The translations under genes and the position numbers were made by a program. The notes under the pieces are model-generated. The model was not told where the DNA came from, searched no databases, and worked only from the letters and a program-made list of their open reading frames with translations. From Aplysia californica (lineage: Eukaryota > Mollusca > Gastropoda > Aplysiida > Aplysiidae): a stretch of DNA of 64,000 nucleotides. The stretch covers positions 112,477 to 176,476 of the forward strand of contig NW_004797832.1 in the NCBI RefSeq assembly GCF_000002075.1, read 5' to 3'. Shown piece by piece: positions 19,976-30,699 of the stretch (the first letter of the stretch is position 1; every line of letters starts with the position of its first letter).

Positions 19976-21357
19976 TTGTTAACATGGTCCAGATTTTTTA
20001 TGGTCCATTGTTGATATGGTCTAGATTTGTTTTGGTCCATTGTTGTTATAACATAACTCTTTTATGGTCCATCTCTTTTTTTGTCCAACCCTTTTATGGT
20101 CCAACTCTGTTATGGTCCAACTCTGTTATGGTCAAACTATGGTTGTGTTCCAACTCTGTTAAAGTCCATTATTGATATTGTCTAGATTTGTTATGGTCCA
20201 TTGGTAAAAAAAACCCTTTATTGTCCAACTCTGATATGGTCCAACCCATTTATGGTCCAACTCTGTTATGGTGCAACTTTGTTATGGTTCTTCTTTGTTA
20301 TGGTCCAACTCAGTTATGGCCCAACTATGGTTTGATTCACACTGTTTTGGTCCAACTCTGCTATGGTCATTTGTTGATATGGTCTAGATTTGTTACGGTC
20401 CATTGTTGTTGTGGTTCAACTCTTCTATGGTCCATCTCCTTTTTGATCCAACCCTTTTATGGCCCAACTCTGTGATGGTCCAACTTTGTTATGGTCCAAC
20501 TCTGTTGTGGTCTAATATAGTTTGGTTCACATGTTTTGGTCCAACTATGTTATGGTCCATTGTTGATATAGTCCATTATTGTCATGGCACAACTCTTCTA
20601 TGGTCCATCTCTTTTTTGGTCCCATCCTTTTATTGTCCAAATCTGATATGGTCCAACCCATTTATGGTCCAACTCTGTTATGGTCCAACTTTGTTATGGT
20701 CCAACTCTGCTACTGTCCAAGTAAGGTTTGGTTCAACACTGTTATAGTCCGACTCTGTTATAGTGCATTGTTGATATGGTCCAGATTTGTTATGGTCCAT
20801 TGTTGTTATGACCCAACTTTTCTATGGTTCATCTTTTTTTGTCCTACCCTTTTATAGTCCAACTCTGTTATGGTTCAACTTTGTTATGGTCCAACTCTGT
20901 TAATTTCCAACTGTGGTTTGAATAAACACTGTTATGTTCCAACTTTGCTATGGTCCATTGTTAATATGGTCCAGATTTGTTATGGTCAACTCTGTTATGG
21001 TTGTACTTTGTTATTGTCCAACTCAATTATGGCCCAACTTTGGAATGGTTCAACACTGTAATGGTCCAACCATGCTATGGTCCTTTGTTGATTTGGTCCA
21101 AATTTGTTATGATCCATTGTTGTTATGGCTCAACTCTTCTATGATCCATTTCTTTTTTGGCCCAACCCTTTTATGGTCCAACTCTGTTATGGTCCAACTT
21201 TGTTATGATCCAACTCTGCTATGGGCCAACTAAGGTTTGGTTCAACACTGTTATGGTCCAACTTTGTTAAGGTGCATTGTTGATATGGTCCATTGTTGTT
21301 ATGACCCAACTTTTCTATGGTCCATCTCTTTTTTGGTCCTACCCTTTTATAGTCCTG
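19976..21357 (+). repeat. Degenerate 16-bp satellite, forward array
   Basis: Tandem units of about 16 bases with consensus GTTATGGTCCAACTCT (variants ATTGTTGATATGGTCC, CTTTTTTGGTCCAACC, TATGGTTTGGTTCAAC). The variants come in a set order that recurs about every 190-200 bases (GATATGGTCTAGATTTGTTA near 20013, 20172, 20379, 20774), so there is a higher-order repeat. Because 16 leaves remainder 1 on division by 3, every frame reads the same 16-residue repeat over 48 bases, giving spurious ORFs (MVQLCYGPTLLWSN). Confidence 0.93.
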
Positions 21358-21399
21358 CTGTGATAAGGATTAGTTCTATTCAAAACCGATGCATCAGAG

Positions 21400-23125
21400 C
21401 TAGACCATAACAGTGTTAAACCCAACCATAGTAGGACCATAAGAGAGGTGGGCCATAACAAAGTTGGACCATAACAAAGTTGGACCATAACAAAGTTGGA
21501 CCATATCAACAAAGGACCATAGCAGAATTGGACAATAAAGGTGTTAAACCAAACCATAGTTGGTCCATAACAGAGTTGGACCATAGCAAAGTAGAACCAT
21601 AAAAGAGTTGGATCATAACTGGGATGGACCAAAATAACTCTGGACCATATTAACAATGACAGTGTTTAATAAACCATAGTTGAACCATAACACAGCTGGA
21701 CTATAAAAGGGTTGGACCAAAAAAGAGATGGACCATAGAAGAGTTGGGTCATAACAACAATGAACCATAACAAATCTGGACCATATCAACAATGCACCAT
21801 AACAGAGTTGGACCATAACAGTGTTGAACCAAACATTAGTTGGACCATAGCAGAGTTTGATCATAACAAAGTTGAACCATAGCAGAGTTGGGCCATAAAA
21901 GGGTTGGACCAAAAAGGAGATGGGCCATAGAAAAGTTGAACCATAACAACAATGGACCATAGCAGAGTTGGACTATTACAGTGTTGAACAAAACCATAGT
22001 TGGGCCATAACTGAGTTGGACCATAACAAAGTAGAACCATAACAGAGTTGGACCATAACAGAGTTGACCACAACAAATCTGGACCATGTTAACAATGGGC
22101 CATAACAAAGTTGGAACATAACAGTGTTTATTCAAACCATAGTTGGAAATTAACAGAGTTGGACCAAAAAAGAGATGGACTATAGAAGAGTTGGGCTATA
22201 ACAACAATAGACCATAACAAATCTGGACAATATCGACAATGGACTATAACAGAGTTTGACCATACCAGTGTTGAACCAAACGGTGGTTGGTAAATAACAA
22301 AGTTTGACCTTTACAAAGCTGCACTATAACAGAGTTGGACCATAAAAGGGTTGGACTAAAAAAGAGATGGACCATAGAAGAGTTGGACCAAAACAACAAT
22401 GGACCATAACAAATCTGGACTATATCAACTAAGGACCATAACAGAGTTGGACCATAACAGTGTTGAACAAACCATAGCTGGACCATAACAAAGTTGGACC
22501 ATAACAGAGTTGGACCATAACAGAGTAGGACCATAGCAGATTTGGACCAATAAAGAGATGGACCATAGAAAAGTTGAACCATAGCAACAACGGACCATAA
22601 AAACAAAAGACCATAAAAGAGTTGGTCCTTAACAGATTTGGACCATAACCCATTTGGACCATATAAACAATGGACCATAAACGAGTTGGACCATAACAAA
22701 TCTTGACCATATCAACAATGGACCCTATCAGAGTTGGACCATAACAGAGTTGAACCATATCAGAGTTTGACCATAAAAAAATTGGACCATATCAACAACG
22801 GACCGTAACAGAGTTAGGCCATAACAGTGTTTTACAAAACCATAGTAGGACCATAACAGAGTTGGACCATAACAGGCTTAGATCATAGCAGAGTTGGACC
22901 ATAAAAATTCAATACCATATTAACAATGGACCATAACAAAATTGTACCATAACAGAGTTGGACCGTAACAGACCATAAGAGGGTTAGAACATAGCAGATT
23001 TTACCCATAACAGTGTTAGACCATAATAGAGTTGGGCCATAAGACAATTGAAACATAAGCGATTAGGACCATAACAAATCTGGACCATATCAACAATGGA
23101 CAAGATCAGAGTTGGTATATAACAG
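21400..23125 (-). repeat. Degenerate 16-bp satellite, inverted array
   Basis: The same satellite as 19976-21357 but in reverse (AGAGTTGGACCATAAC units). The switch happens across a 42-base non-repeat spacer at 21358-21399 (GCTGTGATAAGGATTAGTTC...). The array ends by running straight into the endonuclease start of a LINE at about 23126. Confidence 0.93.
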
Positions 23126-24415
23126 TGGTAATGCAAGGTCACTAAATAATAAAACGGATGAACTCTGTGCAAAAGTTAGGTTTCTGCACGAGTACAGGGA
23201 GGCCTCGCTTATTTGTTTTAGCGAGAGGTGGTTAAAGGACAGTATTTGTACCAACAGTTTGGACATTGACGGATTCCATCTGTTGCGTTGTAACAGGACG
23301 ATTGACTCCAAAGAACGAGGCGGAGGAGTGAGTGAAATATTCATGTTAAACTCCAACTGTGTGCACCTGATATTGAATGTCTAACTGTTGTTACTCGCTC
23401 GTACTATCTACCGAGGGAATTTCCTAAGATAACAACCAACATTGTTTATATTCCTCCACAAGCCAATGTTAAAGTTGCCACGGACACTTTGGTCGAACTG
23501 ATTCATGAACAGCAGTCTTCTTGTCCTGGGGATTCTAACAAATGCTCTTTAACTTCTGCCCTCCACACTTTCCACTAATATGTTAATGTACCAACCCGTG
23601 ACGACAAAACTATTGACCATTGTTATATAAATGTTTCTAATGCCTACAAATTAATGTATCTACCTCCAATAGGAAACTCGGATCATTGCATGTCTCTTTT
23701 ATTACCGAAGTACAAACCCAAATTAAAATCTTCAAAGCCAATTTTAAAAGTTGTCACCATCTGGAGTGAAGAAAGCAGGGAGAGCCTAAGAGGTTGTTTT
23801 GAATGTACGAATTGGAATGTATTTAAAGATTCATGTAATAGAACAGATGATTTATGTGAGACCATCGCTGGTTACATCAGGTTTTGTGAAGACCTACATT
23901 CATCTAAAAAGAAGTAATCTACTACCCAAAAAACAAGCCATGGGTTAGCAAGGAGTTAAAGTAAATATTAAATGAGAAGAAGAAGGCAATCAAACTGAAA
24001 GACCGACACAAATTAAAAACAACAAATAATATTTTAAAGAAAAAAACAAGAGAGTGTAAGCATGTTTACAAAGAAAAGTTAGAACAACATTTCACCACTA
24101 ACAACACAAAAATGAGGTGGCATTGTTGAAAAACTATAGTTGGAGACGCACCAAGACGGACAAACATTCCTTCACAATGCTCGTTTTGACAACCACGATT
24201 TCTCCGACCAGCTGAGAACTGTCATCTTCAAAGAGACGATTCCAAATGACCGAACAGACGACAACAACAACAACACAGACGAAGACTATGACAAGAGCAA
24301 GGACATTTTTGTGGTTAATGTTAATGAGGTCAAGATCATGTTTAATCGTCTGAAAGCTCACAAAGCGAGTGGATCCGATGGAGTAAAAAGTAAAATTATT
24401 AAAATGTGTTCTACA
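23126..24415 (+). mobile_element. CR1/L2-like LINE, endonuclease and linker
   Basis: Plus-strand endonuclease from near its N-terminus: NARSLNNKTDELCAKVRFLH at 23130, ASLICFSERWL near 23202 (E in the ICFSE box), DGFHLLRCNRTIDSKERGGG near 23268, YIPPQANVK-like sequence near 23449, TRDDKTIDHCYINVSN-like near 23594, and PPIGNSDHCMSLLLPKYKPK near 23664 (catalytic SDH). The linker is recognisable (VKSKIIKMCS near 24385), with DHDFSDQLRTV-like wording near 24194. Same family as the RT pieces at 25020, 47090 and 59200. Frame broken several times; cut at 24416 by satellite sequence. Confidence 0.8.
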
Positions 24416-25019
24416 ATGCACCATAACAGTGTTGAACCAAAGCTTAGTTGTGTAGTTCGGACTTTACTCATTGGAGTTTTCTACTCGACTGGCCGTGTAG
24501 GACAGTCGGGTCAGGTGATGTTTTTCATGTGAGCACTTAGCAGGTCGGTGCAAAGTCATGGCCATGTCTGCTGCTGTGTTGTGAGTTATTTAGTATTCGG
24601 AGAGTCACTAGAGTTCAACCATAAGGGAGTTGGACCTTAACAAAGTTAGACTATAACAGAGTTGGACCATAAAAGGATTTTGACCAAAAAAGAGATGGAC
24701 ATGACAACAATGGACCATAACAAATCTGGACCATTTCAACAAAAGGCTATAACAGAGTTGAACCATAACAGTGTTGAACCAAACCATAGTTGAACCATAA
24801 CAAAGTAAGACCATAACAGAGTTGGATCATAAGACAGTTGGACCGTAAGCGAGTTGGACCATAACAAATCTGGACCATATCAACAATTGATCATATCAGA
24901 GTTTTACCATAACAGTGTTGAACAGATGATTTAAACCTGTAAATTCTTTGCCACATAGACAGGCCGAAGGGCTTAGAGCCCCTAATGGCAGCTGGATCGG
25001 AAAAGTAAAGTAAGGTAAT
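24416..25019. repeat. 16-bp satellite and unrelated DNA interrupting the LINE
   Basis: A short satellite piece at 24416-24440, about 160 bases of unrecognised DNA, and a reverse-orientation satellite array at 24605-24925. The host LINE resumes at about 25020 (AAAATCATGGAGAAAGTTGT). Confidence 0.85.
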
Positions 25020-26264
25020 AAAAAATCATGGAGAAAGTTGTTTTGGTTCAATTGAAGAATCATTTAATAGAAAACCATTCATATGAATTATATCGGCATT
25101 TTCATAACACAGAAACTGCGCTATTGAAAATATATAACGACTTGTGTGAGGCGGATGAGAACAACATTTCAATTATTTCTCTTCTTCAGTGCTGCCTTTG
25201 ACACTATAGATCACACTATTTGTATTGAACGATTGCTCAACACGTTTCAAGACTGGCCAAGAAAGGTGCCTGTCTGGCAGGGTTCTTGACTGGTTCAGGT
25301 CCTACCTGATTGGCAGTACACAATCTGTGGTTGTACACGACTCTCTTAGGTCAATTTTAAAATTAGACCTTGGAGTGCCTCGAGGTTCCAATCTTGTACA
25401 GTGGAGTCCACTTATAACGAGTCCGGAAGAAACGAGAAGTCTGTTACAAAGGCACTATTCAAAAACCCCGTTTTTATCACCTCTTTACCTTTGTAAATAA
25501 AATACTGCTATAGCGTTATCAGACAAACATGCGAGCCGGTTATAGCGGAATATTGCTGCTGCTGTGCTCAGTGCATGGGCCAATTATACATAATGCAAAA
25601 CCTCGCCAGTTGAGAAACTTGGTGATCTTGCAAAACAAAGAATATGACAGCATATGTTTGTCAACAATGAAGGCCGGAGCCACTGAGTGAGGATGGTGTG
25701 GCATGCGCAGACAAGCAGAACGCATCGCATGATAGGCCAGCGAAAGCCTAGTTTAGATCATCAAGGCCTACCATGCCTCTCACTTCTCCGATGCGGGGAT
25801 GAAGAGGTCACAGCAATGGGATGGATGGAGCGAATGAATGACGTGCGCAAGCAGACAGAATGCACCACAGGGTGGAGCGGGGTGGGGGAAAACACAGCAG
25901 GCGAGTTAGCCCAGAGCCTTTTCTTTCTGATCGCCAACGTGAGCTGTCAGTCCACATCGCTAGATCTAGCGCTAGAGAAAGAAACCTGATTCGATTTTTG
26001 ATCAAGTAAGACCTAGAGGTCATGTTGAATCAAAATCATCATCAGTGGAGATACTGAGATAGCAAGAGGAAATAAACAGAACACTTAAACTCATAGATTA
26101 GGCCTACTTTACAATTTCTCTCGAATTTATTACTGGATCCCTTATAGCGAGAATCCTGCTATAACGGACATTTTGCTCCGGTCTCCTCCCTCTCGTTATG
26201 ACAGGATTCCACTGTATACGTTATATACTCAGCGGCAATAGAAACTGTCCACTTGGAAAGAAGC
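25020..26264 (+). mobile_element. CR1/L2-like LINE, RT portion (split by a MITE)
   Basis: RT part of the copy started at 23126: KIMEKVVLVQLKNHLIENHS at 25027, ETALLKIYNDLCEADENN near 25110, then a broken AAFDTIDHTI box near 25195, RVLDWFRSYLIGSTQSVVVH at 25285, and LDLGVPRGSNL near 25366. The sequence continues on the other side of the MITE at 26217 (TACGTTATATACTCAGCGGC), equal to the LINE's sequence before the YADD box. Homology ends near 26264. Confidence 0.82.
25399..26214. mobile_element. pogo/Tigger-like MITE (copy A), 816 bp, TA duplication
   Basis: Left end CAGTGGAGTCCACTTATAAC and right end, reverse complemented, CAGTGGAATCCTGTCATAAC. TA is present just outside both ends (25397-25398 and 26215-26216). 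Removing the element plus one TA restores the LINE sequence CTTGTATACG, as in the intact copy at 47462-47470. CAGTGGA...TTATAACG ends with a TA target are typical of pogo/Tigger elements. No transposase frame; non-autonomous. It lies in reverse orientation to the copy at 41899-42705. Confidence 0.85.
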
Positions 26265-26710
26265 CTGTGTTGTGGTTATTATTCAACATATAAAAAAAAA
26301 AATTGACACAGACATGTTTCAAAGTATGACAAGAAGTGTGTTACACTTTGTTTCTTGATTCTGTCACATATAGAGGCAGAGTGGTTCTCAACCTTTTTAA
26401 ATCCGCGACCCCCTTTTGATTGTTTGGTAAATGAAACGATCCCTCAAACCCCAACTCCTAAATAAAGTAATAAACAAACCCTTTTAATTCCATCCCCCCC
26501 CCCAAAAAAAACAACACAAAACAACAACAACCCCAAAACAAAACATAAACAAAAACAAAACGCATATAATCCAGCAGCAAACAATTAACAAGGCCTATAT
26601 TATTACATAGTTAATACAGAACAATAACTGTACCTTTGATGTTTTAAATCACTCCTATTTCAAGCAAGTACAAATCGAGGAAAAGGAGAAAACAAACACA
26701 CACAGATATA

Positions 26711-26797
<87 letters not shown>

Positions 26798-26880
26798 ACA
26801 AACACACACACACATATATATATATATACACACATACACACGCACACACACAGATTTAAAGAAATAAAATCTAGTGAGAC
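26265..26880. mobile_element. hAT element end and 3' flank
   Basis: CAGAGTGGTTCTCAACCTTT at 26377-26396, followed by CCGCGACCCCC, closely resembles the terminal inverted repeat of Charlie-like hAT elements (CAGTGGTTCTCAACC...CGCGACCCCC). It lies 3' of the minus-strand hAT transposase at 26880-28420, where the end should be. The rest is AT-rich. Confidence 0.55.
26698..26850. repeat. (CA)n/(TA)n microsatellite
   Basis: About 60 CA units with a TATATATATA stretch at 26814-26827. Confidence 0.95.
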
Positions 26881-27233
26881 GGCTGTGCCTGTAGTTCAGC
26901 GACCAGTCTTGAAATTCTCGGGGAAGTCATGGATAAAGCAAGGTGTATATCATCAGCAGCATCCAGCTTGTTCCTTGCTTTTGTCTTGAGTTGAAATAAG
27001 GGTAGAAAATCCGATTCGCAAAGGTAAGTCGAGGCAAGTGAGACAATGACTCAAAGTGCTGTTTTGCTGACCTGAGGGTATAATTCCTGGAGTGAACACC
27101 AAAACTGAGCAAGAGATTTCTCAAGGAAAGTGTCGCGTGCTGACGAATCATGTCCCCATTCCAAAAACTCGCCTTGAAAGTCATCTGCAAGGACAGTGAT
27201 GTCTAGTCCAGGAGTGAAAGGTGTTCAGGAGTG

Positions 27234-27364
27234 AAAGGTGTTCACTGCATGATACATAGATACACTAGATTGCAAAACTCTCAATCCCACTTTGAAGGAA
27301 CCGTTGGAATCGACTGTGAAAGATTGCCAACTATGTGAAACGCAGCCCCCTAAACACCCGAATG
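27234..27364 (+). repeat. 131-bp inverted repeat in hAT copy 2, left arm
   Basis: Reverse complement of 27880-28010 with a handful of mismatches (both arms contain CACTTTGAAGGAACCGTTGG in their own orientation). Extra sequence relative to hAT copy 1, where GAGTGAAA is followed directly by GAGCTTCTTCACC after a short spacer. Confidence 0.88.
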
Positions 27365-27879
27365 GGAGTCATGGATAAAGCAATGTGCTTTTGTCTTGAG
27401 TTGAAATAAGAGCTTCTTCACCACAGTCAAGGTCAAGAAAATAGTTCTTGCTCATCTTCAAGGGGTTTCAAATGTGCAGCAATGTCAACTTTCAGTCAGC
27501 AGACAAGCTGTGAAAGATTGGTAAACATAGCAATGTTTCCTTTTGTAATTTTCCGGTGCCAATTCAGAACTTTTGAGAGAAAGCCACTCAGAATGTCTTT
27601 AAACTGTAGAAAGTGTGTCTGCTGACCTTGAAGTTTTGAGTTGAGTTTGTTGAGTTAGTCAAACATATCAGACATGTAGGCAAGTCTTTGGGTCCACAAA
27701 TCAATTGAGAAGTGCCTGCTGACCTCACCTTTTCCTTGCACTTCCAGGAAGAACTTGATCTCCCCTCTCAGCTCGAAGACGCGACATACAACAACGTTTC
27801 CTTTCGATAACCATCAAACCTGAGTGCAGAAAAGCAGTGTTTCATGATGTGCACTCATGTCAGAACAGAGTTCCTTGAA

Positions 27880-28010
27880 CATTCGGGTGTTTAGGGGGCT
27901 GTGTTTCACATAGTTGGCAATCTTTCACAGTCGATTCCAACGGTTCCTTCAAAGTGGGATTGAGAGTCTTGCAAGCTAGTGTATCTATGTATCATGCAGT
28001 GAACACCTTT
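27880..28010 (-). repeat. 131-bp inverted repeat in hAT copy 2, right arm
   Basis: In-place transposase coding sequence (before SDMSAHHETLLF on the minus strand); likely the source of the left arm at 27234-27364. Confidence 0.88.
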
Positions 28011-28439
28011 TGCGTGTGGCACTTAGTCCTTCACTTTTACCAGAAAGCCCGACTTAGATTCTATCATGGCTGCGGCACCAAAAATACAAATACCACACAC
28101 ATTCTTTCACTCAAGACCCTTGTTTTCCAAAAAGGAGGCTAACTTATTCATGACATCATCAGCTGTTCTTGTGGTGTCCAATGGGGTGAAAAAAAAGCAT
28201 CTTTCACATCTTTTCCCAACACGTGTCTCACAAAGACCAGTAACTGTGAGCACGATGTCTCATCAACTGATTCGTCAAGCTGGAACGAGAACATGGGGAA
28301 AGCTTTGGTCTCCTCTACAACCTGTTACTTAGTGTTTGAAGACATGCGTGAAATACGCCTCTTGACAGTATCATTTGAAAGGGGAACTTGCAGCAATTCC
28401 TGTTTACTAACCTGTTCCATCTTGATCAAGATTTATAAG

Positions 28440-28614
28440 TGTTTCTCTCCCCCTCTCTTACTCTCTCTCTCCCTCCCTCTTTCCCTCTCTCTCCCTCTCT
28501 CTTTCTCTCCCACCCTCTCTCTCTCTCTCACCCTCTCACTCTCTATCTCCAAGTTAGGCATCAGACGTGCCATCTCTATAGTGCAAAGATTTATAAGTGT
28601 TTCTCTAATTGTGC

Positions 28615-28677
<63 letters not shown>
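28440..28677. repeat. CT-rich tract with (CT)n microsatellite
   Basis: Polypyrimidine at 28445-28550 and an uninterrupted CT run at 28616-28675. A 55-bp stretch between them (GTGCAAAGATTTATAAGTGT) matches 13185-13213 next to hAT copy 1. Confidence 0.93.
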
Positions 28678-28679
<2 letters not shown>

Positions 28680-28680
<1 letters not shown>

Positions 28681-29251
28681 ACTTCTTTTCTTTATCTCCT
28701 TCGTCAAATTTCTTGACAAAGCTTGTCCTGTGTGTTTACTGTTTTGCGACGCTACAACATAGTTTTATAATGTGTAGATTGTTCTTTCAGCTAGGCCAAT
28801 GATCTTATTAGAGATGACAATCTATACAATGTATATTCCTAGATATACATGGATTTAGAAAGAGAGAATAAGAGCGAAAAGGAGTTTCCATGATATTTTT
28901 TTTTAACAGTGTCATCACTTTGGCGTGGGTTATATCTATTCTAGGGCCTAGAAGTCAGTAGAAGTACACAAATTAAACCCGGGCGAGACAGGTCTGGATG
29001 AAAATAGTACATGACTTCCCTGTGAACCCGTACTTCGAAGCCAGCACTCGTGCACTTCGTCATAAACGAGGCTTCAAGCTATTGTGCGTTGGCTTATGGC
29101 GAGGCAAAATTATACATTTTGAAAGAAAAGAAAACACTGCAAACCAAACCTATGATTGGCCATCTCGAGATCATCTTGAGGCGGTCTTGAGATCGAAAAA
29201 TGCATAGTGAGTTGGGGACTTTATATTCATCTCTCTTTTTCTCTCACGCCC
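28680..29251. other. No recognised gene
   Basis: A 69-codon frame at 28998-29207 (plus) has no family motif. Ends at the gap. Confidence 0.5.
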
Positions 29252-29903
29252 NNNNNNNNNNNNNNNNNNNNNNNNNNNNNNNNNNNNNNNNNNNNNNNNN
29301 NNNNNNNNNNNNNNNNNNNNNNNNNNNNNNNNNNNNNNNNNNNNNNNNNNNNNNNNNNNNNNNNNNNNNNNNNNNNNNNNNNNNNNNNNNNNNNNNNNNN
29401 NNNNNNNNNNNNNNNNNNNNNNNNNNNNNNNNNNNNNNNNNNNNNNNNNNNNNNNNNNNNNNNNNNNNNNNNNNNNNNNNNNNNNNNNNNNNNNNNNNNN
29501 NNNNNNNNNNNNNNNNNNNNNNNNNNNNNNNNNNNNNNNNNNNNNNNNNNNNNNNNNNNNNNNNNNNNNNNNNNNNNNNNNNNNNNNNNNNNNNNNNNNN
29601 NNNNNNNNNNNNNNNNNNNNNNNNNNNNNNNNNNNNNNNNNNNNNNNNNNNNNNNNNNNNNNNNNNNNNNNNNNNNNNNNNNNNNNNNNNNNNNNNNNNN
29701 NNNNNNNNNNNNNNNNNNNNNNNNNNNNNNNNNNNNNNNNNNNNNNNNNNNNNNNNNNNNNNNNNNNNNNNNNNNNNNNNNNNNNNNNNNNNNNNNNNNN
29801 NNNNNNNNNNNNNNNNNNNNNNNNNNNNNNNNNNNNNNNNNNNNNNNNNNNNNNNNNNNNNNNNNNNNNNNNNNNNNNNNNNNNNNNNNNNNNNNNNNNN
29901 NNN
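29252..29903. other. Assembly gap (652 N)
   Basis: Run of N whose odd length suggests an estimated gap size. Confidence 0.99.
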
Positions 29904-30119
29904 CCCAACTCTATGCCAAAGTGAATGAAAGTTTCTCCATAATGAAAAAAGCAGTTGAAACCATTATGACCGCACGCAATGAGCACAGAGTGATCAACTT
30001 GGCGGCTTGCTCGTTTATCCAATCAATGTAGTCACTGCTTACAACTATAGTAACCCAGCAGCCAATCAAATGTCTTTAGGGCTCAGCAAAGGATGAGCCC
30101 TTTCCCACGGCCCGACCTT

Positions 30120-30391
30120 AATGAAAGTCCTCTTGTAAAAAAAAAGGTAAAAGCCTTGAAAAAATATAAAGAACACGGTACTGATGTTGTTGTTGTTGTT
30201 GCCCTTCTGTCCAATACCATGTAGTGATAAGTGCAGGTCTGCTGCAGTTGCTGTAATGTTCCATAGAGTGTGTTGTCTATGTTAGGTCTCGGAGGGAGAA
30301 GGGTGGCTCTGATGTCATTTAGGGCTGTGCAGTGGAACAGGTGGGGGGAAAAAAAAACATTGTCAAAAACTGGAAATTGTGAGGGTATCAA
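30120..30391 (-). pseudogene. LINE C-terminal scrap (Jockey/I type, probable)
   Basis: Minus strand reads LFHCTALNDIRATLLPPRPN and then IDNTLYGTLQQLQQTCTYHY before VLDRRATTT. This resembles the last residues of RNase H-bearing LINE proteins in invertebrates (end region with TLYG...LQ.T). No upstream domain is found in this orientation. Confidence 0.4.
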
Positions 30392-30629
30392 TTTTATAAG
30401 CTTGTGGACTCATAACTTCACATGTTTGATTTGTGGTTTATCGTTATGTTTGCTGAATGGGGAATCTATAAAAAAAATAATCAACAACATTTGAACAGAA
30501 ATACAGTTGTATGAGTCAACACGCGTTGAAAATTGATACTCACACGATGTTCAGTTTGTTACTATTCCCGTTTTTCTCGTCAACACCTTAATAATAACAA
30601 GTGCTCTTATGTACTTATGTATACATACA

Positions 30630-30631
30630 TA

Positions 30632-30662
<31 letters not shown>

Positions 30663-30695
30663 CGTGCGTGCATGCGTGCGTGCGTGCGCGCGCAT
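30630..30695. repeat. (TG)n/(GCGT)n microsatellite
   Basis: TG run grading into GCGTGCGTGCATGCGTGC. Confidence 0.93.
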
Positions 30696-30699
30696 ATTA

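Larger units (their letters stand above)
26880..28420 (-). mobile_element. hAT transposase fossil, ZBED5-type (copy 2), rearranged
   Basis: Minus strand. Readable in order: FFLEVQGKGEVSRHFSIDLW near 27740, LQGQQTHFLQFK-type sequence near 27620, TFKASFWNGDMIRQHATL near 27180, FGVHSRNYTLRSAKQHF near 27100, and an end that copy 1 lacks: LKTKARNKLDAADDIHLALS then MTSPRISRLVAELQAQPSH with stop at about 26878. That is the hATC dimerisation tail. Near 27830-27880 it also has SDMSAHHETLLF, the segment before WLSKGNVV. The copy contains two 131-bp arms in opposite orientation (27234-27364, 27880-28010) and a 40-bp repeat of its own 3' part at 27369-27411, so it was rearranged. Many frame breaks. Confidence 0.78.

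Noticed and set aside
20188-22758. WSN/CYGP-repeat ORFs on both strands
   Set aside because: Produced by the 16-bp satellite period; strand of the ORFs flips exactly with satellite orientation.
29904-30031. Plus frame ending KKAVETIMTARNEHRVINLA after the gap
   Set aside because: Looks protein-like but only 42 codons are visible, both strands are open there, and the gap hides the rest.
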